A stretch of 64,000 nucleotides of DNA. It comes from Mycolicibacterium xanthum (lineage in GTDB: Bacteria > Actinomycetota > Actinomycetes > Mycobacteriales > Mycobacteriaceae). Within the stretch, counting starts at the first letter, position 1, and each line of letters begins with the position of its first letter. Location: contig NZ_JAIFZS010000020.1 of NCBI RefSeq assembly GCF_019710635.1, forward strand, positions 62,001 through 126,000, given 5' to 3'. Below are positions 32,745 through 40,296 of this stretch, piece after piece. A program made the translations under genes and the position numbers. The notes under the pieces are model-generated. The model saw only the letters and a list, made by a program, of their open reading frames with translations. It ran no database searches and was not told the DNA's origin.

Positions 32745-33575
32745 ATGCAGGGCTTCGCCGGAAAGGTGGCCGTCGTGACCGGCGCCGGCTCGGGCATCGG
32801 TCAGGCGCTCGCGATCGAACTCGGCCGCTCCGGCGCCAGCGTCGCGATCAGCGACGTCGATACCGAGGGCCTGGCGGTCACCGAAGAACGCCTGAAGGCG
32901 ATCGGCGTGCCGGTGAAGTCCGACCGGCTCAACGTCACCGAGCGGGAGACGTTCCTGGCCTACGCCGACGAGGTGGCCGACCACTTCGGGAAGGTCAACC
33001 AGGTCTACAACAACGCCGGCATCGCGTTCACCGGCGACATCGAGGTCACGCAGTTCAAGGACATCGAACGCGTCATGGATGTCGACTTCTGGGGTGTCGT
33101 CAACGGCACCAAGGCGTTTCTCCCCCACCTGATCGCCTCCGGCGACGGCCACGTCGTCAACGTGTCCAGCGTGTTCGGGCTGTTCTCGGTGCCCGGCCAG
33201 GCCGCCTACAACTCCGCGAAGTTCGCGGTCCGCGGGTTCACCGAGGCGCTGCGCCAGGAGATGGCGTTGGCCGGCCACCCGGTCAGGGTCAGCTGCGTGC
33301 ATCCTGGCGGGGTGAAGACGGCGATCGCCCGAAACGGCACCGCCGCCGAGGGACTGGACGCCGAAGAACTCGCGGCGACATTCGACAAGAAGCTCGCCAG
33401 CACCACCCCGGAGAAGGCCGCGCAGATCATCCTCGACGGCGTCCGCAAGAACAAGGCGCGCATCCTGGTCGGCAACGACGCCAAGATGATCGAGATCGTC
33501 ATCCGCGCGGCCGGTGCCGGCTACCAGAGCTTGTTCCCGAAGTTCGTCGCGAAGATGTCGCCCACGAAGAACTGA
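32745..33575 (+). CDS. Short-chain dehydrogenase/reductase (Rv1245c type)
   Basis: The 276-residue classical SDR has TGAGSGIG (12-19), NNAG (89-92), Ser142, Tyr155 and Lys159. It closely follows Rv1245c (IAFTGDIEV, FLPHLIASGDGHV, GLFSVPGQAAYN). NAD(P) preference and substrate are unknown. ATG 32745 is preferred to GTG 32739 because GAGGGAG sits at proper spacing only for the ATG. Confidence 0.9.
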   Translation: MQGFAGKVAVVTGAGSGIGQALAIELGRSGASVAISDVDTEGLAVTEERLKAIGVPVKSDRLNVTERETFLAYADEVADHFGKVNQVYNNAGIAFTGDIEVTQFKDIERVMDVDFWGVVNGTKAFLPHLIASGDGHVVNVSSVFGLFSVPGQAAYNSAKFAVRGFTEALRQEMALAGHPVRVSCVHPGGVKTAIARNGTAAEGLDAEELAATFDKKLASTTPEKAAQIILDGVRKNKARILVGNDAKMIEIVIRAAGAGYQSLFPKFVAKMSPTKN

Positions 33576-33600
33576 GCGCGCTCACCGGCGCCGAGCGCGC
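33576..33600 (+). terminator. Hairpin terminator after the SDR gene
   Basis: GCGCGCTC (33576-33583) and GAGCGCGC (33593-33600) pair perfectly over a nine-base loop. It begins on the base after the stop codon. There is no T tract, as is usual in mycobacteria. Confidence 0.55.
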
Positions 33601-33655
33601 GCGAAAGGACGCCCGAACCGGCGTGTCGACGCGCAGACGCGCTCGCTCGCCGAAA

Positions 33656-33700
33656 GATCAGTGGCCGACAGATCAGTTGCCGACAGATCAGTTGCCGACA
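33656..33700. repeat. Three tandem 15-bp repeats over the lpqZ stop codon
   Basis: The unit is GATCAGTTGCCGACA at 33656-33670 (one change), 33671-33685 and 33686-33700. The third copy supplies the lpqZ stop codon (33688-33690) and its last three sense codons. Confidence 0.85.
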
Positions 33701-34554
33701 CCGAGCGGGTGGGCCTCCAGCCACTGCCCGGCCACCACGCCGGGGTCGGCGCCCTCGGCGACCTGGCGGCGCATATCGGCCAGTGAGCCGGTGTCCAGCA
33801 CACCGGCGATCTCGTTGAGCGCGAGCACCTGGGACTCGTTCAGCTCGTTGCGGCGATACAGCGGCACCAGATTCTCGGCCCGCACCAGCGCCGTCTTGTC
33901 CGACAGCACCACCACCTCGCCCGGCATGTCGGGCGACGCGGTGGTCGTCCACGCCGCGTCGATCCGGCCGACGCGCAGCGCGTCGAACAGCGCGTCATCG
34001 TCGGGGAACTGCCTGGCCTCGGGAAGCGTGCAGGTCCCCACCGACGCGGGACCCGGCGCACCGGCGACGGCGCCCACCGATACATCCGCGCAGGCGCGCA
34101 ACACCGCCGAGATGTCGCGGTCACCCCACTCGTCGGCGGTACGCTCGGTCACCGCCAACGCCGGCTTGTCGTCGGCGGAGATGGTGTAGTCGCCAGCGGC
34201 GACGCCCTCGGGCAGCGCGGCGAGCAGGGATCGGTAGACCTGCACGTCCGAGCGAGCCGGCGAGTCGGGGTCGAGCCGGTGCAGCAACCGTCCGGTCAGG
34301 CCCGGCGCCACCCGGATCTCCCCAGAATCTAGCTGCCCCAACGGGTTCTCGGCAGTCTGCACGTGTGCCGGATTGCCGTAGAAGCGCAGCGCTGCCGCAT
34401 ACAGCTGTGCCACCAACTGGTCCTGCGGGTCGTCTGCCGCACCGATCGGGATCGACGGCGGTGGCGGCTGCCCCCCACACCCCGCCGCGAGCACAACCAC
34501 CGCCAGGACGGCCAACAGCAGCGGCAGACCGTTGCGAGCGGGCGTACGGATCAG
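33688..34554 (-). CDS. lpqZ: LpqZ, glycine betaine-type substrate-binding lipoprotein
   Basis: The protein resembles OpuAC-type binding proteins for quaternary amines and has a lipobox VLAAGC. Its usual start would be TTG 34515, but that leaves a signal peptide without basic residues. Reading back in frame, CTG 34554 gives a start IRTPARNGLPLLLAV with two arginines. That CTG overlaps the malic enzyme stop codon as CTGA. I therefore favour CTG 34554 (288 residues) and note TTG 34515 (275 residues) as the conventional choice. No permease or ATPase gene is adjacent. Confidence 0.75.
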   Translation of the reverse strand: MIRTPARNGLPLLLAVLAVVVLAAGCGGQPPPPSIPIGAADDPQDQLVAQLYAAALRFYGNPAHVQTAENPLGQLDSGEIRVAPGLTGRLLHRLDPDSPARSDVQVYRSLLAALPEGVAAGDYTISADDKPALAVTERTADEWGDRDISAVLRACADVSVGAVAGAPGPASVGTCTLPEARQFPDDDALFDALRVGRIDAAWTTTASPDMPGEVVVLSDKTALVRAENLVPLYRRNELNESQVLALNEIAGVLDTGSLADMRRQVAEGADPGVVAGQWLEAHPLGVGN

Positions 34555-35762
34555 TCGACCTGGTCCTCGGACGCCGCGGCCACGGCGGCCGCCACCGCTG
34601 GACCCACCCGCGAATCCAGCGCACTGGGCACGATGTGGTCGACCGCAAGGTCGTCACCCACCACGCCGAAGATCGCTTCCGCCGCGGCCACCTTCATCTT
34701 CTCGGTGATGCGACGGGCGCCGGCGTCCAGGGCGCCGCGGAACACCCCGGGGAACGCCAACACGTTGTTGATCTGGTTCGGGAAGTCGCTGCGGCCGGTG
34801 GCCACCACCGCGGCGTATTTGCGGGCCGCGTCGGGATGGATCTCCGGGTCGGGGTTCGACAGCGCGAACACGATGCCGCCGGGCGCCATCGTCGCGATGA
34901 TCTCCTCGGGCACCACGCCCGCCGACAGGCCGAGGAACATGTCGGCACCGTCGACCGCCTCGGCGATCCCGCCGGTACGCCCACTCGGGTTGGTGCGCAC
35001 GGCCAGCTCCGCCTTGAACGGGTTGAGGTCGGTGCGACCGGTGTGCACGATGCCCTTCGAGTCCAGCACGGTGATGTCGGTGACGCCCGCGGCCAACAGC
35101 ATGTTCGCGCACGCCACGCCAGCGGAGCCGGCGCCGGAGATCGCCACCCGCAGCGCGCGCATGTCGCGCTTGAGCGCGGCGCACGCGCCGTGCAGCGCCG
35201 CGAGCACGACGATCGCGGTGCCGTGCTGGTCGTCGTGCATGACCGGGCAGTCCAGCGCCTCGATGACGCGGCGCTCGATCTCGAAGCATCGCGGTGCTGA
35301 GATGTCCTCGAGGTTGACCGCACCGAACGTCGGGCGCAGCCGGATCAGCGTCTCGACGATCTCGTCGGGGTCGTTGGTGTCGAGCACGATCGGGATGGAG
35401 TCCAGCCCGCCGAAGGATTTGAAGAGCGCGCTCTTGCCCTCCATCACCGGTAGCGACGCGGCCGCGCCGATATCGCCGAGGCCGAGTACCGCGCTGCCGT
35501 CACTGACCACCGCGACCAGCCGATTGGCCCACGTGTAGCGCTTGGCCAACGTCGCATCGAACGCGATCGCGCGGCTGACCTGCGCCACACCGGGGGTGTA
35601 GGCGATCGACAACGCGCGCTGGGTGTCCAGCGGCGCTTTCAGTTCGACCGAGAGCTTGCCGCCCTCATGGGCCTCGAAGATCTCGCTGTCCTCGATCACG
35701 ACCTGGGGTGTGCGAGCCGTCGCCGAGGGCTCGCGGGAAGAGGAAACCACACTGTCCGTCAC
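34551..35762 (-). CDS. Malic enzyme, short bacterial type (NAD(P)-dependent)
   Basis: The 403-residue enzyme decarboxylates malate to pyruvate. The tyrosine site reads SIAYTPGVAQVS, the metal site EDISAPRCFEIE with MHDDQHGTAIV, and the Rossmann motif ISGAGSAGVACANML. It is the short form (about 400 residues), unlike the long Mez (Rv2332) of M. tuberculosis. It stands where M. tuberculosis has mdh next to corA. TACCCT seven bases before GTG 35762 indicates a leaderless transcript. Confidence 0.93.
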   Translation of the reverse strand: MTDSVVSSSREPSATARTPQVVIEDSEIFEAHEGGKLSVELKAPLDTQRALSIAYTPGVAQVSRAIAFDATLAKRYTWANRLVAVVSDGSAVLGLGDIGAAASLPVMEGKSALFKSFGGLDSIPIVLDTNDPDEIVETLIRLRPTFGAVNLEDISAPRCFEIERRVIEALDCPVMHDDQHGTAIVVLAALHGACAALKRDMRALRVAISGAGSAGVACANMLLAAGVTDITVLDSKGIVHTGRTDLNPFKAELAVRTNPSGRTGGIAEAVDGADMFLGLSAGVVPEEIIATMAPGGIVFALSNPDPEIHPDAARKYAAVVATGRSDFPNQINNVLAFPGVFRGALDAGARRITEKMKVAAAEAIFGVVGDDLAVDHIVPSALDSRVGPAVAAAVAAASEDQVD

Positions 35763-35769
35763 GGGCGTC

Positions 35770-35775
35770 AGGGTA
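35770..35775 (-). promoter_or_regulatory. -10 box of the malic enzyme gene, leaderless
   Basis: On the minus strand TACCCT ends seven bases before GTG 35762. Confidence 0.5.
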
Positions 35776-35908
35776 ACCGACGGGACGACCTCACCGGAAC
35801 AGGTTCCCCCTCTGTGAGCAGTCTGATCGGCCTGTGCCGCGTACGATCACTGCAACCCGGTCACGGGCAAGCCGATGCGGAATCTCGTGCCGGAGGGAGG
35901 TTCGGTGC

Positions 35909-37018
35909 ATGCCATCGTTTCGCGCCCTGCCACCATCGCTGCTGCGTCAAGGTGCACGCTCCAAGACCCAGTACGAACACGATGCCCGCCGGATCCACGT
36001 CCCGGTCTCCCAGGCGATGGTCGACTGCGCCGTCTACTGCGACGGCAACCGGTTGCCGGGCAAGTACACGCACTCCGCGGCGCTGAGGAAGGTCCACGAC
36101 ATCGAGACCGAGGGCCGTGACGCGTTCGTCTGGATCGGCCTGCACGAGCCCGACGAACACCAGATGCAGGCCGTCGCCGAGGTGTTCGGCCTGCACGAAC
36201 TCGCCGTCGAGGACGCCGTGCACGCCCACCAGCGGCCCAAGCTCGAGCGCTACGACAAGACGCTGTTCCTGGTGCTCAAGACGGTGAAGTACGTCGACCA
36301 CGAATCGATCGCCAACGCCCGGCAGATCGTCGAGACCGGCGAGATCATGCTTTTCGTCGGGGCCGACTTCGTTGTCACCGTCCGCCACGGTGACCACGGT
36401 GGCCTGGCCGGCGTCCGGCGGCGCCTCGAGGAGTCGCCCGCGTCGCTCAAACTCGGTCCCTATTCGGTGATGCACGCGATCGCCGACCACGTGGTGGACA
36501 CCTACCTCGACGTCACCGACCTGATCGAGACCGACATCGACGCGATGGAGGAGGACATCTTCTCCCCGCTGGCCCAGACCGAAATCGAGTGCATCTACCT
36601 GCTCAAACGCGAGGTCGTCGAACTCCGTCGCGCGGTGAGCCCGCTGACCATCGACCTGCAACGCATCGGCACCGACCACCACGACCTGATCAACGTCGAG
36701 ATCCGTCGATACCTGCGCGACGTCCTCGACCACACCATCAAGGCCTCCGAGCGGATCGCCAGCTTCGACGAACTGCTCAGCTCGCTCGTGCAGGCCGCAC
36801 TCGGCAAGGTCGCCATGCAGCAGAACGTGGACATGCGCAAGATCTCCGCCTGGGTGGCGATCGCGGCGGTACCCACCGCGATGGCCGGCATCTACGGCAT
36901 GAACTTCGACAACATGCCCGAACTGCACTGGACCTTCGGTTACCCGGCGGTGCTCACCGTGATGGCAGCCGTGTGCTTCCTGCTGTACCGCACGTTCCGG
37001 CGCAACCACTGGCTGTAG
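35909..37018 (+). CDS. corA: CorA-family magnesium/cobalt channel
   Basis: The 369-residue protein has a large cytoplasmic domain with VEDAVHAHQRPKLERYD and a long stalk helix. Two C-terminal membrane helices are joined by YGMNFDNMPEL, the selectivity motif GMN. It functions as a pentameric Mg2+ channel. ATG 35909 is chosen because GGAGGGAGG ends eight bases before it and the N-terminus (FRALPPSLLR) matches Rv1239c. Confidence 0.94.
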   Translation: MPSFRALPPSLLRQGARSKTQYEHDARRIHVPVSQAMVDCAVYCDGNRLPGKYTHSAALRKVHDIETEGRDAFVWIGLHEPDEHQMQAVAEVFGLHELAVEDAVHAHQRPKLERYDKTLFLVLKTVKYVDHESIANARQIVETGEIMLFVGADFVVTVRHGDHGGLAGVRRRLEESPASLKLGPYSVMHAIADHVVDTYLDVTDLIETDIDAMEEDIFSPLAQTEIECIYLLKREVVELRRAVSPLTIDLQRIGTDHHDLINVEIRRYLRDVLDHTIKASERIASFDELLSSLVQAALGKVAMQQNVDMRKISAWVAIAAVPTAMAGIYGMNFDNMPELHWTFGYPAVLTVMAAVCFLLYRTFRRNHWL

Positions 37019-37019
37019 G

Positions 37020-37157
37020 GCTCACGCCGGATTGGCGGCCCGCCGCTCACGCCGGATTGGCGGCCCGCCGCCGTGGGTCGGACTGGCGGCCCGCCGCTCA
37101 CGCCGGATTGGCGGCCCGCCGCTCACGCCGGATCGGCGGCCCGCCGCCGTGGGTCGG
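37020..37157. repeat. Minisatellite of five to six 25-26-bp units
   Basis: Units begin GCTCACGCCGGATTGGCGG (37020, 37045, 37096, 37121) and alternate with a variant beginning GCCGTGGGTCGGACTGGCGG (37070). A partial variant lies at 37146. The array fills the gap between corA and the SUFU-domain gene. It encodes the last residues (RRRAADPA) and stop codon of the latter. Confidence 0.88.
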
Positions 37158-37704
37158 TGGTGTCCACCCCGTCCTGCAGCCACGCCTCGCGCATCGCGTC
37201 CGCCCCCTTCAGCCGCACCCAGGCCGCCTCCGTCGCGGTGATCGGCACCGCCGAGAGCAGCACCACCGGCGACATCGGTTCGGGCAACACCACGTCGCCG
37301 ATATCGCTGTCGCCCAGCAGGAACGCGGTGAACGGCGCCCCCTGCCACAACGGCGTCTCGAGGTCGACCAGCGCACCCGGTTCCAGCACCAACCCCTCGA
37401 CCGTGGGCGCCGCGGCGACCACCGCGATCGACCGCGCCAGCCCCTTCGGCGGCGGGCCGCGCAGCGCGACGACGACCTCGGCGCGCGGACCGCGCACCGG
37501 ATCGGAGAGCAACTCGGCCGGATCGACTATCGGATGCCGTGAACAGCCCACCGAAATATATTGCGCAGCAACATCTTCCGATACGAAGAACCGCATGATG
37601 CCGATGCGCTCGGCGCCGAGGAACGTTATGGCGGCCTCGTCGGGCTCCACCGCGAAGTGCTCGCGCAGATGTGCCCGAACCCGATCCAGAACGTCGTCGC
37701 TCAC
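37123..37704 (-). CDS. Suppressor-of-fused (SUFU) domain protein
   Basis: The 193-residue protein matches the bacterial SUFU-domain family. It starts with DDVLDRVRAHLREHF, then has RFFVSEDVAAQYISVGCSRHP, AEVVVALRGPP and a C-terminal AWVRLKGADAMREAW. Bacterial members are often immunity or housekeeping proteins of unknown role. The GTG start follows the small open frame upstream. The C-terminal eight residues are encoded by the minisatellite, so the end was probably reshaped. Confidence 0.78.
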   Translation of the reverse strand: MSDDVLDRVRAHLREHFAVEPDEAAITFLGAERIGIMRFFVSEDVAAQYISVGCSRHPIVDPAELLSDPVRGPRAEVVVALRGPPPKGLARSIAVVAAAPTVEGLVLEPGALVDLETPLWQGAPFTAFLLGDSDIGDVVLPEPMSPVVLLSAVPITATEAAWVRLKGADAMREAWLQDGVDTTDPRRRAADPA

Positions 37705-37734
37705 CGGTCGCCGGTCACCCGGTCCAGAACGATC

Positions 37735-37869
37735 TCACCCATCGAGGCCACACCGTAGATGCCCGGCGACGACCTGCGCAACATCCGCACATCCGCGCAG
37801 CAGCGCGCGTTCGCCGGCCGTGAGGGTGCGCGTAAGCGCGACTGCGACCGGCGTGGCGCGTTCAGACAC
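37735..37869 (-). CDS. Possible small protein of 44 residues
   Basis: A GTG-started open frame encodes VSERATPVAV, then LTAGERALLRGCADVAQVV and LRCGLDG. It lies 30 bp upstream of the SUFU gene. The composition is protein-like, but third-position GC (about 70 percent) is lower than in the neighbours and no ribosome site is clear. It may be a gene remnant. Confidence 0.25.
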   Translation of the reverse strand: MSERATPVAVALTRTLTAGERALLRGCADVAQVVAGHLRCGLDG

Positions 37870-37908
37870 GCTCGCTCGCGGACGGGAGGTGCCCCCAGCC
37901 GCCGGAAA

Positions 37909-38433
37909 TCAGATCGTCAAGCGCGCCAGCAGATCCCGGCCCTGCTCGGCGCCCTGGGGGTCGCACAGCACGTCGTAGCGCCCGGCCACCAACTGCATGG
38001 TCGAGCTGAAATCTCTTGTGCCGCGCGCCATCGCGTAGGGGACCGCCGAGGTGATCAAGCCGAAGAACACACCGGCGATCAGGCCGGTGATCAACGCGCT
38101 CCATGGATTGCCGAAGAAGCCCAGGATCAGGCCGATGAACAGGCCCAGCCAGGCGCCGGTCAGCACCCCGCCACCGAGGACCTTGGGCCAGGTCAACCGT
38201 CCGGTGACCCGTTCGACCTGCATCAGATCGACACCGACGATCGTCACCTGCTGGACCGGGAACTGCTGATCCGACAGATAGTCGACGGCGCGTTGCGCCT
38301 CGGCATAGGTGGGATAAGAGCCGATCGGCCACCCCTTGGGCGGCGTGGGCAGGCCTGCCGCACGGCCGCGCCCCGACGCTGCTGCGCCAGGTGCCACACC
38401 GGGTTTCTGTCCGGGCTGGAACGGGCTGGTCAT
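37909..38433 (-). CDS. General stress protein-type membrane protein (Rv1234 type)
   Basis: The 174-residue protein has a Pro/Gly/Ala-rich N-terminus. A general-stress-protein-17M-like domain follows (PPKGWPIGSYPTYAEAQRAVDYLSD, FPVQQVTIVGVDL). Two hydrophobic helices come next (VLGGGVLTGAWLGLFIGLIL, ALITGLIAGVFFGLITSAV). ATG 38433 follows AAGGAGTT at good spacing, and the length matches Rv1234. Its role is unknown. Confidence 0.88.
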   Translation of the reverse strand: MTSPFQPGQKPGVAPGAAASGRGRAAGLPTPPKGWPIGSYPTYAEAQRAVDYLSDQQFPVQQVTIVGVDLMQVERVTGRLTWPKVLGGGVLTGAWLGLFIGLILGFFGNPWSALITGLIAGVFFGLITSAVPYAMARGTRDFSSTMQLVAGRYDVLCDPQGAEQGRDLLARLTI

Positions 38434-38566
38434 GGGTCTGAACTCCTTCGATGACGTGGCGACCACGTGCGCGTCTGCATGTATTCGTTCTCGTCCACAG
38501 GGTCAACGCCGCAGACACGCCAATGGTGCCCCGCTCGCGCCCACCTCGGGTTTCCTGCACTTAGGC

Positions 38567-38572
38567 TAGGTT
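38567..38572 (+). promoter_or_regulatory. -10 box of the DUF4190 gene, leaderless
   Basis: TAGGTT lies seven bases before ATG 38580. A second candidate, TAGGCT, overlaps it at 38562-38567. Confidence 0.5.
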
Positions 38573-38579
38573 GATCAGC

Positions 38580-39266
38580 ATGACAAATCCGGACGACGAC
38601 GCAGGCCGAATCGAGTCTTCCGATTCCACCGCCGGTGGGTCCGAGCCCTCCTCGGGTGCATACGAGCCGCCCCCGATCGAGGATTCCCAGGGGTCGCCGA
38701 CACCGCCAACACCGTCGTCGGACGAGACGATTCCGGCCTACAGCCAGCCACCACCACCGCCGGGATACCAGCCCCCGCCGGCCTATCCGCCGTCGGGGTA
38801 CGCGCCCCCGTCCGGAGACTTGCCTGCATCGGACTACCCGCCGCCTGCGGGATACGTGCCCCCCTCGGGAGACTTCCCCCCACCGGGCTACCCGCCGCCG
38901 CCCCCCGGGTACCCGCCGACCTATCCCGACGCGGGAGCGCCGCCGCCGTACCCCGGCCCCGGGGAACCGTCCTATCCCCCGCCACCGCCGTACACCGCGG
39001 GCGGCTACCCCGGCACCGAATACGGCTACGGCACTCCGCCACAGCCCGGGACCAACCAGCTGGCCATCGCCTCGCTGGTGGCATCGATCGTCGGCGTGTG
39101 CTGCGGGCTCGGGTCGATCGTCGGGATCGTGCTCGGCATCATCGCGCTCAACCAGATCAAGCAGACCCGCCAGGGTGGCCACGGTCTGGCGGTGGCGGGC
39201 ATCGTCGTCGGTGGGGTGAGCCTGCTGATCAACCTGGTGTGGATGTTCAACGCCATCAGCTTCTGA
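38580..39266 (+). CDS. Proline-rich DUF4190 membrane protein (Rv1233c type)
   Basis: The 228-residue protein has an acidic start. About 110 residues of Pro-Tyr-Gly repeats follow (YPPSGYAPPSGD-like units). A C-terminal DUF4190 hairpin has two membrane helices (ASLVASIVGVCCGLGSIVGI, VAGIVVGGVSLLINLVWMF). Similar tails are cytoplasmic, disordered and often bind partner proteins. The function is unknown. Confidence 0.88.
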   Translation: MTNPDDDAGRIESSDSTAGGSEPSSGAYEPPPIEDSQGSPTPPTPSSDETIPAYSQPPPPPGYQPPPAYPPSGYAPPSGDLPASDYPPPAGYVPPSGDFPPPGYPPPPPGYPPTYPDAGAPPPYPGPGEPSYPPPPPYTAGGYPGTEYGYGTPPQPGTNQLAIASLVASIVGVCCGLGSIVGIVLGIIALNQIKQTRQGGHGLAVAGIVVGGVSLLINLVWMFNAISF

Positions 39267-39283
39267 CGAGCGATAGCACGCCA

Positions 39284-39316
39284 TGACCGGCGGGCAGCAC
39301 CCCGTCGCACCGGTCA
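39284..39316. terminator. Hairpin between convergent genes
   Basis: TGACCGG (39284-39290) and CCGGTCA (39310-39316) pair perfectly. The right arm includes the stop codon of the CoA-ester lyase gene. It could end transcription from both sides. Confidence 0.35.
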
Positions 39317-40270
39317 GACCGGCGGATGGAATCGCTCACCGGTGCGCTGCATGCCCGCCGCGCGGCCCTTGCCCGCGATCACGAGCGCCATCTTGCGGCT
39401 GGCCTCGTCGATCATCTCGTCACCGAGCATCACCGCCCCCCTGGCCCCGCCCGCCCGCGAGGTGTGCCACTCGTAGGCCTCCAGGATCAGCTCGGCGTGA
39501 TCGTAGGACTCCTGGCGCGGGCTGAAGATCTCGTTTCCCGCCGCGATCTGATCCGGGTGCAGTACCCATTTGCCGTCGTACCCGAGTGCGGCCGAACGCC
39601 CGGCAACCCGGCGGAAGGCGTCCACGTCGCGCACCTTCAGGTACGGCCCGTCGATCGCGGCGATGCCGTTGGCCCGGGCGGCGACCAGGATGCGCATCAG
39701 CACATGGTGATACGCGTCGCCCTCGTGGTAACCCAGCGGTTGTTCACCGACCTCCAGGGTGCGCATGTTCAGGCTCGCCATCAGGTCGGCGGGACCGAGC
39801 ACCAGCGCCTGGACCCGCGGTGCCGCGGCGATCGCGTCGACATTGGTCAGGCCGCTGGCGTCCTCGATCTGCGCCTCGATCCCGATCCTGCCGACCGGCA
39901 GCCCGTGGGCTGCCTCCAGTTGACCCAGCAGCAGATCCAGGGCATGCACGTGCGAGACGTCGGTGACCTTGGGCAACACCACGATGTCCAGCACCGCGCC
40001 GGCCCGGCCGACCACCTCGATGACGTCGGCGTGTGTCCAGGGGGTGGTCCAGTCGTTGACCCGCACACCGCGCAGCTGACCGGCCCACCCCGGCTCGGTC
40101 AGCGCACCGGCGACCCGCAGCCGCGCCTCGGGTTTCGCGTCCGCGGCCACGGCGTCCTCCAGGTCGAGGAATACCTGGTCGGCAGGCAGGCTCTTGGCCT
40201 TCTGGATCATCTTGGGGCTGCTGCCCGGCACGGACAGGCACGTGCGGCGGGGTCGATACCGGTTTTCCAC
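39314..40270 (-). CDS. HpcH/HpaI-family CoA-ester lyase (CitE-like)
   Basis: The 318-residue TIM-barrel protein opens with RRTCLSVPGSSPKMIQKA. The metal and substrate motifs FLDLEDAV, RVNDW, EAQIEDASG and LGPADLMASL follow. Members cleave citramalyl-, malyl- or 3-hydroxy-3-methylglutaryl-type CoA esters; the exact substrate is uncertain. A C-terminal extension (EMIDEASRKMALVIAGKGRAAGM) is usual in actinobacterial members. GTG 40270 is preferred; TTG 40294 would overlap the divergent promoter. Confidence 0.87.
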   Translation of the reverse strand: MENRYRPRRTCLSVPGSSPKMIQKAKSLPADQVFLDLEDAVAADAKPEARLRVAGALTEPGWAGQLRGVRVNDWTTPWTHADVIEVVGRAGAVLDIVVLPKVTDVSHVHALDLLLGQLEAAHGLPVGRIGIEAQIEDASGLTNVDAIAAAPRVQALVLGPADLMASLNMRTLEVGEQPLGYHEGDAYHHVLMRILVAARANGIAAIDGPYLKVRDVDAFRRVAGRSAALGYDGKWVLHPDQIAAGNEIFSPRQESYDHAELILEAYEWHTSRAGGARGAVMLGDEMIDEASRKMALVIAGKGRAAGMQRTGERFHPPV

Positions 40271-40282
40271 AACAACACTCTC

Positions 40283-40288
40283 TACCCT
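40283..40288 (+). promoter_or_regulatory. -10 box of the MgtE-like gene, leaderless
   Basis: TACCCT lies eight bases before ATG 40297. Confidence 0.5.
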
Positions 40289-40296
40289 TGACAACC

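Noticed and set aside
35763..35908. Mg2+ (M-box) or cobalamin riboswitch before corA
   Set aside because: The leader is short and I could not find the conserved core bases or paired stems of either class.
37020..37157. CRISPR array
   Set aside because: Units are directly adjacent without unique spacers, and no cas genes are present. It is a tandem minisatellite.
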